33,885 nt of DNA. Origin: M55B167 sp046482825 (GTDB taxonomy: Bacteria > Verrucomicrobiota > Kiritimatiellia > RFP12 > UBA1067). Location: NCBI GenBank assembly GCA_046482825.1, contig JAWOEI010000083.1, positions 1 through 33,885 on the forward strand. Direction: 5' to 3'. Numbering within the stretch: position 1 is the stretch's first letter; each line of letters starts with the position of its first letter. Below are positions 1 to 5,628 of the stretch, piece by piece. Under the pieces are notes generated by a model. It was not told where the DNA came from, did not search any database, and saw only the letters and a program-made list of their open reading frames with translations. Made by a program: the position numbers and the translations under genes.

Positions 1-38
1 TAGTTTTTTAAATTTATTGCATTTTTTGACTTATTGTA

Positions 39-1640
39 TCACTCAGTGATAGTTTTCGGCATTAACAGAGTTTGAAGCTCCATTTTTTGAGCATCTGAAA
101 GCCGTGCGAGTTGTGTTGCAAGTTCTGAAATGTCCGGTTGCGGCTCTTCTATCTTACCGTTGCCAGTTAGAACGTCCGGCAGTTTTTCACCTAATACAGA
201 TTTCATGTGCTCTCGATCTGGTCTAAAGTAGTGAGTCAAAACAGTCTCTACTGTTTTGTGTCCAGTCACTCGACGGCATATTTCCATAGGAACACCCGCT
301 GCAAGTGCAAGCGTAACCCATGTAGTTCTGAAAGAGTGCCAATCAACCGTTGAAGAGCGCCGCGCCCGGCCTTTATTGGTTCCCCGTGTTGCCCGGCTTA
401 TAAGTGCTTTGCTGCTTTCACCTCCAAGCGGCAGCGGCATGAAACGAAAACCGCTAATTTCTTCAGCTAAATGCAGATCACCGGAAACCTGAGAACGTAC
501 GCGCCCGGTTTTCTTTTCAATGGTTCTAACGCTCTGCCCCTGTGCATATCTCTGAAGGGTGTCTAGTGTCCGGTCGCGCCTTTTGCCGTCCAGCTTACCC
601 GCTACAGCCTCGGAAACCTCCGGGAGTATATCGGCAAGGTTTACAACCTGAAGGCTCTCAGGGTCGTTGTCGCCGCTTTCGGGACAAACAACCCCGGCGG
701 CGATCTTCTTAAACCTCCATGTTAAGCCATCGGGATTCTGTCTAAGCATTTTCGCGGCATCCGGGAAAACAAGCTCTTGTCCCTCTTCCTGTTCAGTCAA
801 CGCCACTTCAAAGACCTCTCGCAATGGCTTAAATATTGGAATCTCGACTGCCGCGCCTGTTTTTGAGGTTTTCTTTATGGATAGAATGCCCTCCCTTAAA
901 TTGACGCTATCCCATTTAAGGCGGCAAACATCCCCGCGCCTTAACCCGCTACAAGCTGCGCAAACTATTAAGGGATATATAAATACATCCGCCCTTGCTG
1001 CTTCAAACAGGCTGTGAAGCTCTAAGGCTGTAAACGGGCGGCGGTGAACGGTGTCGGGGTCACTACCTCCGGTTAAATCTTTAAAAGGGTTTACCGCGCC
1101 CGGCGGGAGGAATCGACGAAAAGCGGCCTTTAAAAGTTGTAATTCACCGTTAGCAGTTTTCAGGGTTACACGTTTTTTTAATGTTTCAATATGCCGGGCG
1201 GCCTGTTCGGGGGTCACTTCATGCAGAAACTCACAAGGGACGGAATCTGCAAACCTTTTGAAAATGATGTTGCAATTACTCATCCATTCTTTTGTTGGTT
1301 TGCGATTGCGGTTAATCTTGCGCCATCTATCGGGCAACTCTGATAATTTCACATATTCAACTTTGCGGCCCGTCTTGCTCTCGATCAACTTTTCTGTGAG
1401 GTGGTCGGCTCGTCCATGCTGCGCCGCTTCATTTTTGAACGTATCTAACTCCATTTCGGCCCGCGCCCGGCTTGCTTCGAATGTAGAGCTTCCAGTTTCT
1501 TTCAGTGAATCAGGGATGCCTGTTGACGGCATCGGCTCGGAGAGTGAGACGCAGCGCCGTTTGCCGGTGTGGTCGGTGTAGCGTCCATACCAGTGATTGA
1601 TAATTTGTCCGTTTCTGCCTTTTCTAATCTCTAATCCCAT
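39..1640 (-). CDS. Tyrosine recombinase / phage-type integrase with internal HTH-like insert
   Basis: Site-specific recombinase of 533 aa. The N-terminal 95 residues resemble an arm-binding domain, residues about 96-190 a SAM-like core-binding domain, and the rest the catalytic domain. The catalytic set is visible: Arg234 (in SGLRRGDV), Lys260 (KKTSKTG), His435 and Arg438 (WHSFRTT), His461 (TGHKTVE) and nucleophile Tyr471 (THYF). It appears intact. Between the Lys and HxxR boxes is an extra stretch of roughly 110 residues; residues 356-393 look like a resolvase-type helix-turn-helix (YAQGQSVRTIEKKTGRVRSQV). The ATG start at 1640 is preceded by an AAGGGGG ribosome binding site. It most likely catalyses integration and excision at the adjacent tRNA-Met site at 1794-1843. 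Confidence 0.93.
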   Translation of the reverse strand: MGLEIRKGRNGQIINHWYGRYTDHTGKRRCVSLSEPMPSTGIPDSLKETGSSTFEASRARAEMELDTFKNEAAQHGRADHLTEKLIESKTGRKVEYVKLSELPDRWRKINRNRKPTKEWMSNCNIIFKRFADSVPCEFLHEVTPEQAARHIETLKKRVTLKTANGELQLLKAAFRRFLPPGAVNPFKDLTGGSDPDTVHRRPFTALELHSLFEAARADVFIYPLIVCAACSGLRRGDVCRLKWDSVNLREGILSIKKTSKTGAAVEIPIFKPLREVFEVALTEQEEGQELVFPDAAKMLRQNPDGLTWRFKKIAAGVVCPESGDNDPESLQVVNLADILPEVSEAVAGKLDGKRRDRTLDTLQRYAQGQSVRTIEKKTGRVRSQVSGDLHLAEEISGFRFMPLPLGGESSKALISRATRGTNKGRARRSSTVDWHSFRTTWVTLALAAGVPMEICRRVTGHKTVETVLTHYFRPDREHMKSVLGEKLPDVLTGNGKIEEPQPDISELATQLARLSDAQKMELQTLLMPKTITE

Positions 1641-1719
1641 AATAAGCCCCCTTGCAAGGTAGGTGTTTTAACTCAAAGTTACAGTATGGCAAAGCTGGCA
1701 ACAAAGGACAAGCACAAAA

Positions 1720-1740
1720 CCAAAACATACGCCAAAACAT
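1720..1740. repeat. Paired CCAAAACAT direct repeat, candidate integrase arm sites
   Basis: CCAAAACAT occurs at 1720-1728 and again at 1732-1740, one helical turn apart, between the integrase start and the tRNA attachment core. Short direct repeats in this place are typical of recombinase arm-type binding sites. An AT-rich inverted repeat (AACAGC / GCTGTT, 1747-1767) lies between them and the core. Binding is inferred only. Confidence 0.3.
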
Positions 1741-1793
1741 TTATTTAACAGCCCAAAAAATGCTGTTTTTAAAGGGTTTTATGGGTTTACGTA

Positions 1794-1843
1794 TCAGGCT
1801 CATAACCTGAAGGTCATCGGTTCAAATCCGGTCCCCGCTACCA
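1794..1843 (+). other. Attachment site: 3' half of tRNA-Met(CAU)
   Basis: The sequence folds as the 3' half of a tRNA. It has an anticodon stem TCAGG/CCTGA (1794-1798, 1806-1810) closing the 7-nt loop CTCATAA with anticodon CAU, then a 5-nt variable loop, a T-stem ATCGG/CCGGT around the loop TTCAAAT, a 3' acceptor strand CCCCGCT, discriminator A and an encoded CCA (1841-1843). No D-arm or 5' acceptor strand precedes it, so it is not a working tRNA. The break at the anticodon stem is typical of the duplicated core left by tyrosine-recombinase integration. The CAU anticodon could in principle belong to tRNA-Met or to the Ile2 species. Confidence 0.8.
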
Positions 1844-1848
1844 TTTTA

Positions 1849-1880
1849 AAAGGACTTACAGCAGTGTAAGTCCTTTTTTT
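1849..1880 (+). terminator. Rho-independent terminator after the tRNA-Met 3' end
   Basis: A perfect 12-bp stem (AAAGGACTTACA, 1849-1860, with TGTAAGTCCTTT, 1865-1876) closes a 4-nt loop GCAG and runs into a T tract ending at 1880. It begins 5 nt after the CCA, so it is probably the original terminator of the tRNA gene that the element used as its target. Confidence 0.85.
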
Positions 1881-1885
1881 ATAAT
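1880..1885 (+). promoter_or_regulatory. Candidate -10 box (TATAAT) for the GIY-YIG gene
   Basis: A perfect TATAAT starts on the last T of the upstream terminator. A start about 6-7 nt downstream would fall almost on the GIY-YIG ATG at 1897, giving a nearly leaderless message. That would fit the absence of a Shine-Dalgarno sequence. The -35 region is weak (TTACAG, 1856-1861, inside the hairpin), so the call is tentative. Confidence 0.35.
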
Positions 1886-1896
1886 GATTTGTCGAG

Positions 1897-2184
1897 ATGG
1901 ACACGAACAAACCCTATTACTGCTATGTTCTCTGGTCTGACACGGCTCGCAAATTCTATATTGGGCTCTCGGAAAATATTGAGCATCGATTAGATCAGCA
2001 TAATTCCGGCATTTCCAAGTGGACCAAACGCTACGCAGGTTCATGGAAAATCGTTTGGAATAAAGTGTTTGGAAACTTGTCTGCGGCAAAACGATTTGAG
2101 ACTTTATTGAAACGCCAAAAATGCGGGGATGGTTTCTATCAACTAACGGGCCTCAACAAGGATGACTATTCACCGGCATCATAA
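1897..2184 (+). CDS. Small GIY-YIG nuclease domain protein
   Basis: A 95-residue single-domain GIY-YIG protein of the UvrC N-terminal/YhbQ-like type. The two-part signature is YCYVLW (residues 8-13) and YIG (21-23), followed by the family Arg31 (NIEHRL), the HNSG turn at 35-38 and Glu68 (AKRFETLLK), the expected metal ligand. All catalytic positions appear present, so the domain should be active, but the DNA substrate of these small proteins is not established. There is no Shine-Dalgarno motif before the ATG. The stop codon abuts a tRNA-Ser-like 3' remnant, and a tRNA-Met 3' half with its terminator precedes the gene. This suggests a gene associated with, or moving between, tRNA 3' ends. Confidence 0.85.
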   Translation: MDTNKPYYCYVLWSDTARKFYIGLSENIEHRLDQHNSGISKWTKRYAGSWKIVWNKVFGNLSAAKRFETLLKRQKCGDGFYQLTGLNKDDYSPAS

Positions 2185-2185
2185 T

Positions 2186-2226
2186 CCCGCGAAGCGGGAC
2201 CAGAGGTTCAAATCCTCTCCCCGCCG
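2186..2226 (+). pseudogene. tRNA-Ser-like 3' remnant
   Basis: Directly after the GIY-YIG stop lies CCCGC-GAA-GCGGG (2186-2198), shaped like a class II variable arm. It is followed by a T-arm (AGAGG, loop TTCAAAT, CCTCT; 2202-2218), a 3' acceptor strand CCCCGCC (2219-2225) and discriminator G (2226). A long variable arm plus discriminator G points to tRNA-Ser. No anticodon arm, D-arm or 5' acceptor strand fits upstream, because the GIY-YIG coding sequence occupies that space, and the end is GTA rather than CCA. It is therefore a fragment rather than a tRNA gene. Confidence 0.65.
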
Positions 2227-2228
2227 TA

Positions 2229-2257
2229 TTGCATTTATATGCAATTAATGTTATAAT
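2229..2257 (+). promoter_or_regulatory. Sigma70-type promoter for the GH39-like gene, with overlapping palindrome
   Basis: TTGCAT (2229-2234) and TATAAT (2252-2257) are separated by 17 nt, the optimal spacing. The palindrome ATTGCAT-TTAT-ATGCAAT (2228-2245) covers the -35 box and part of the spacer, a good position for a repressor operator. It could instead be a hairpin belonging to the preceding tRNA remnant. Confidence 0.6.
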
Positions 2258-2333
2258 TTGCGTTTTTTATTGTAGTATGAACGTAACGCAGGAAAACAAA
2301 GCTTAAAATACGGGAAGGAAAAGAAATATCAAT

Positions 2334-3770
2334 ATGAAATCAGCTTTAATCTCAATCATAATAATGTCGGTTACGACACTCAGCGCCGCAGATGTAAAAG
2401 TAAATTTTTCCCGAGATACAGGCATTATACGCCCCGCACTTCATTCGTCGGGTTTTGCACCGAAATCTGTAAGCAGCAGAAACATCGCGGAGCAGATTAA
2501 AGCCATGAACTTCGATTATGTACGAACACACGACCTTGCGCTTATCAATGATGGACAACGTGTCGTGGATACCCATTTCATCTTCCCTCTGGAACATCTG
2601 GATGCAAGCGATCCGAAAAACTACTACTTCGAAGCAACTGATTATCTGTTGCAACTCTCACGCGATATCGACCTCAAAATCTTCTACCGTCTCGGAACAT
2701 CCATTGAGCATTCCGGTCTCGTTCATTTCAACGCTGAAATTCCGAGTGACTTCGACAAAATGGCCGAGGTTTTCGCTGGCACAGTACGCCATTACAACCG
2801 CGGTTGGGCAGACGGCCACAACTGGGGAATCAAGTATTGGGAAATATGGAACGAACCGGACGGATATAATAACATGTGGAGTTTCAACGGCGAGGACGAC
2901 AGGGCCGATAACTGTGCCAACCAGCCGCGACGGATGAAGCTTTACCGTGAATTCTTTGTGAAGGTTCTCAAAAGGCTCAAGTCAGAATTCCCGGAAATCA
3001 AAGTCGGTGGTCCAGCTCTTTGCACATACAAAGAAAAACTTTTGCGTCCCCTCCTTCAGGATTGCAAAGATGCCGGAGTAGCCCCGGACTTTATATCCTG
3101 GCATTACTACGGACAGGACCCGGAGAACATCATCTCCGCTGGCGACAAAGGACGTAAACTCTGCGACAGCTTTGGATTTACGGAAACCGAACTTATCATC
3201 AATGAGTGGCATTATCTCATCCAAGGTGGCTTTGCTGCTCTCGGATATTCCGATCCGGACACCCTGAAACAAGTGCTGGAGTCTCCCGCAGGACAGAATA
3301 AAATCGATTCTGCCTGCTTTACGCTCACTACACTTGCCAGATTGCAGACATCCGAGTACGACCAGTCATACTTCTACGGGTGTCGTCATATCGGCAATTT
3401 TGGCTATATGGATGTCTATCGTCGCCTCAACAAAAATTACTATGCCTGCAAAGCCTTCGGTGAAATCGTGAAGGAATATCCCCGCATGTGCTTTGCGTCA
3501 TCTGACAGCAAGACCGTTACCGTGCTTGCAGCAAGGAGTATTGATGGTAAGCGCAGGCGACTGCTGATCATTGACTACATGGGGAAAGATGACAAAATCA
3601 CGGTCGAGATGTGCAACACAGGCAAGGGGTGGAAAGCTTCCGCCACGCTTCTCAGTCAAGAGAAGGATCTGGAAACAGTACCGGTGTCATTTGCCGACGG
3701 CAAGCTCGAACTCAAAAAAGACCGTAGGGGATCCGCCGCTTTTGTCGTTAATTTAACGAAACAACCGTGA
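2334..3770 (+). CDS. Secreted GH39-like glycoside hydrolase
   Basis: A 478-residue clan GH-A type glycosidase, best matched by eye to family GH39 (beta-xylosidase, alpha-iduronidase and relatives). Residues 1-19 form a signal peptide (hydrophobic core ALISIIIMSVTTLSA, cleavage near Ala19), so the protein is exported. The acid/base is predicted as Glu174 in YWEIWNEPDG and the nucleophile as Glu291 in LIINEWHY, at the ends of strands 4 and 7 of the barrel. A beta-sandwich-like tail follows from about residue 390. The substrate cannot be read from sequence. The gene stands alone between its own promoter (2229-2257) and a terminator (3855-3888). The ATG has a purine-rich site (GGGAAGGAAAAG) about 10 nt upstream. 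Confidence 0.82.
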   Translation: MKSALISIIIMSVTTLSAADVKVNFSRDTGIIRPALHSSGFAPKSVSSRNIAEQIKAMNFDYVRTHDLALINDGQRVVDTHFIFPLEHLDASDPKNYYFEATDYLLQLSRDIDLKIFYRLGTSIEHSGLVHFNAEIPSDFDKMAEVFAGTVRHYNRGWADGHNWGIKYWEIWNEPDGYNNMWSFNGEDDRADNCANQPRRMKLYREFFVKVLKRLKSEFPEIKVGGPALCTYKEKLLRPLLQDCKDAGVAPDFISWHYYGQDPENIISAGDKGRKLCDSFGFTETELIINEWHYLIQGGFAALGYSDPDTLKQVLESPAGQNKIDSACFTLTTLARLQTSEYDQSYFYGCRHIGNFGYMDVYRRLNKNYYACKAFGEIVKEYPRMCFASSDSKTVTVLAARSIDGKRRRLLIIDYMGKDDKITVEMCNTGKGWKASATLLSQEKDLETVPVSFADGKLELKKDRRGSAAFVVNLTKQP

Positions 3771-3854
3771 ATGGCATGAATGATTTCACTGCCGTCACGG
3801 CGAGTCCTGACGGAAAGTTATTCAGACATGGAAATGGCCGCTTTTTCAACTGAG

Positions 3855-3888
3855 CCGAATCCAGTAGCCTGTCGGATTTTCGGTTTTT
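3855..3888 (+). terminator. Probable rho-independent terminator after the GH39-like gene
   Basis: CCGAATCC (3855-3862) pairs with GGATTTTCGG (3874-3883) with a 2-nt bulge, followed by TTTTT. A second, tract-less inverted repeat (CCGTCA/TGACGG, 3792-3813) precedes it. The 294-nt gap from 3771 to 4064 otherwise holds only this terminator and the promoter of the next gene. Confidence 0.5.
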
Positions 3889-3921
3889 ATCTGTTTTGAT
3901 TTATTCCTGCTACTATCTGAC

Positions 3922-3949
3922 TTGACTTATCACAATAAAACTGCATAAT
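3922..3949 (+). promoter_or_regulatory. Promoter for the histone-tail/CBM48 gene
   Basis: TTGACT (3922-3927), a 16-nt spacer and CATAAT (3944-3949) match sigma70 boxes at five of six positions each. The predicted leader is about 110 nt and contains an inverted repeat AACCGC/GCGGTT around 3977-4001, which may be a regulatory stem. Confidence 0.55.
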
Positions 3950-4064
3950 GTCCATGAAAAAGAGTTTTCAGTAGTTAAACCGCTTTAATCTAAATGCGGT
4001 TATACTCTGTCGGATAACATTTATTTTAAACAGAATAGGATATAAAAGAAAAAAAGGAACTGTT

Positions 4065-4454
4065 ATGAAAGTCAAAACAGCGAAAAAAACAGCCGCACGC
4101 ACAAAAAAAGAAGCGGCAAAAAAAACAGCCGCCAGGAAAAATACTGTTGCCGGGAAAACAGCATCCCCCTCAGTAAAAGCCCCGAAAAAAAGTCGTGTCA
4201 CCTTCACTTACCGTGCTGAAGCCGGTTCTAAAGTTTACCTTGCAGGATCGTTCAATGACTGGAACCCTTCGGCAAAAAAAATGACTGATAAAAAGAAAAA
4301 CGGCATCTACACTGCGACAGTCGTTCTCCCTCCCGGATCCTATGAGTACAAATTCATCATCAATGGCACTTGGTGCGCTGATCCGGAGTGCGCGGACTGG
4401 GTTCAGAACGATCACGGCACACTGAACAGTGTAAAGCACGTAACCAGCGCCTGA
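4065..4454 (+). CDS. Histone-like basic tail fused to a glycogen-binding (CBM48/AMPK-type) domain
   Basis: A 129-residue protein in two parts. Residues 1-45 are almost entirely Lys, Ala, Thr and Arg (for example KKTAARTKKEAAKKTAARK), like histone H1 or chlamydial Hc tails. Residues 46-127 form an Early-set/CBM48-like domain of the AMPK-beta glycogen-binding type, with VYLAGSFNDWNP, a GIYTATVVLPPGSYEYKFIINGTW core and a final NDHGTLNSV strand; the Trp residues that stack on glucan are present. No enzyme domain is attached, so a binding or scaffold role is inferred. The tail could bind nucleic acid or another polyanion. The coding DNA of the tail contains runs of 7, 7 and 8 A. The ATG follows a good AAGGAA site. 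Confidence 0.8.
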   Translation: MKVKTAKKTAARTKKEAAKKTAARKNTVAGKTASPSVKAPKKSRVTFTYRAEAGSKVYLAGSFNDWNPSAKKMTDKKKNGIYTATVVLPPGSYEYKFIINGTWCADPECADWVQNDHGTLNSVKHVTSA

Positions 4455-4461
4455 TACGGAA

Positions 4462-4476
4462 GCGGGCTTTGCCCGC
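4462..4476. other. GC-rich hairpin between the CBM48 gene and pdxA
   Basis: GCGGGC-TTT-GCCCGC forms a 6-bp stem 8 nt after the CBM48 stop codon. There is no T tract on the plus strand, so it may be an RNA stabiliser or weak terminator. A second small stem, ATGCA/TGCAT at 4486-4499, follows. Confidence 0.4.
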
Positions 4477-4554
4477 ACCGGAAAAATGCATGTTTGCATC
4501 GGCGCTTGATAATTATGTATCGGTATTCTTCAGAAAAGGAGACAGATCAGGTCC

Positions 4555-5592
4555 ATGATTTCATTTCTTCCACGGATTGCTGTTACAACCGGTGATTGCG
4601 CCGGTATAGGTCCTGAGCTTGTTCTGCATGCGTTTAACTCTAAACAGATTGCCGAATGCGCAAATCTCAGCGTTTACGGCAACCTGAATATTCTGAAAAC
4701 CGTTTCACTGCGTAGCGGCATCAGCTTCAACCCGCAAATACGCGTTGTAAAAAGTGCTGAGGAACTGAAAGACGGTTTTCAGGGACATGTTCTTATCAAC
4801 TCCGACACACCGGATCTCACCAGTATCCGTCCGAGAACAGCGCAGCAATCATGCGGTGCAGCCGCCGCAGCCTGGATTGAAACAGCGGTAAAAGACACTA
4901 TCAGTGGAAAATCCGACGCTGTTGTTACCGCGCCTATCAACAAAAGCGCAATCAACATGGCGGGAGTAAACTTCCCCGGCCATACTGAAATGCTGGCATC
5001 CTTGTGCCATACGGAAAAGCCATGCATGGCTTTTTACTCCCCGGGTCTTATCATTTCTCTGGCCACTATACACACGGCTCTGTCCACAGTCCCGACTCTA
5101 CTGACGCCGGAACACCTGCTGCATGTCTGCAAAATGACAGATGGCTTATGTCGTCAACAGGGCATACAATCTCCCGCAATAGGCATACTGGCTCTGAACC
5201 CGCATGCAGGTGAAAACGGGCTTTTCGGGAATGAAGAGCTGGAAATTATTATCCCGCTGATTGCAGAAGCACGAAGGCAGGGAATCAACCTGAGCGGACC
5301 GCTTGTGCCTGACACCGCCTTCACATGGCTTTATCCACCCGTAAAACCGGCACCGTTTGATGCATATATAGCCATGTATCATGACCAGGCGCTGATACCT
5401 TTCAAAATGGCGGCATTCGACAAGGGAGTAAATATAACTCTCGGGCTGCCGATAATCAGAACTTCACCGGACCACGGAACCGCTTATGATCTGGCCTGGC
5501 AGGGCAAAGCATCCCCCGGAAGTTTTTTTCAAGCCATACGAATGGCCGCACGCATGGCCGTTTCCCGGAAAAATGAGCAGGAAAAGAACTGA
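4555..5592 (+). CDS. pdxA: 4-hydroxythreonine-4-phosphate dehydrogenase
   Basis: PdxA oxidises 4-phosphohydroxy-L-threonine with NAD(P) in DXP-dependent pyridoxal phosphate synthesis; the product is condensed with DXP by PdxJ in the cytosol. The 345-residue length is normal. Family motifs are present: an N-terminal TTGDCAGIGPE (11-21, Cys where Pro is usual), APINK (126-130), FPGHTE (140-145), NPHAGE (215-220), MYHDQ (274-278) and TSPDHGTAYD (303-312). His173, His217 and His276 correspond to the metal ligands of the E. coli enzyme. The ATG at 4555 is chosen because the conserved domain begins immediately after it; the AGGAG at 4537-4541 is rather far upstream. No other B6 gene is nearby. Confidence 0.95.
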   Translation: MISFLPRIAVTTGDCAGIGPELVLHAFNSKQIAECANLSVYGNLNILKTVSLRSGISFNPQIRVVKSAEELKDGFQGHVLINSDTPDLTSIRPRTAQQSCGAAAAAWIETAVKDTISGKSDAVVTAPINKSAINMAGVNFPGHTEMLASLCHTEKPCMAFYSPGLIISLATIHTALSTVPTLLTPEHLLHVCKMTDGLCRQQGIQSPAIGILALNPHAGENGLFGNEELEIIIPLIAEARRQGINLSGPLVPDTAFTWLYPPVKPAPFDAYIAMYHDQALIPFKMAAFDKGVNITLGLPIIRTSPDHGTAYDLAWQGKASPGSFFQAIRMAARMAVSRKNEQEKN

Positions 5593-5628
5593 CTCGCTCA
5601 ATTATACAGTCGCGTGTTCACACACTGT

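Larger units (their letters stand above)
1..1843. mobile_element. Right end of a tRNA-integrated genomic element (partial)
   Basis: A tyrosine recombinase gene lies within 200 bp of a 3' half-copy of tRNA-Met, the usual arrangement at one end of an integrative element or prophage that inserts into a tRNA gene. The tRNA fragment reads on the plus strand and has no D-arm upstream, so the intact tRNA should lie at the far end of the element, off the left edge. The integrase is transcribed away from the junction into the element. Only this terminal part is visible, so cargo and element class cannot be judged. Confidence 0.6.

Noticed and set aside
1051..1581. 176-codon plus-strand frame opposite the integrase
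   Set aside because: It is antisense to a gene with complete catalytic motifs and its translation has no family features.
1720..1843. Possible complete tRNA-Met gene
   Set aside because: No D-arm or 5' acceptor strand (expected near AGCGGGG) exists upstream of the anticodon stem; only the 3' half is present.
4462..4476. Strong terminator after the CBM48 gene
   Set aside because: The GC-rich hairpin has no T tract on the coding strand, so it is listed only as a hairpin.
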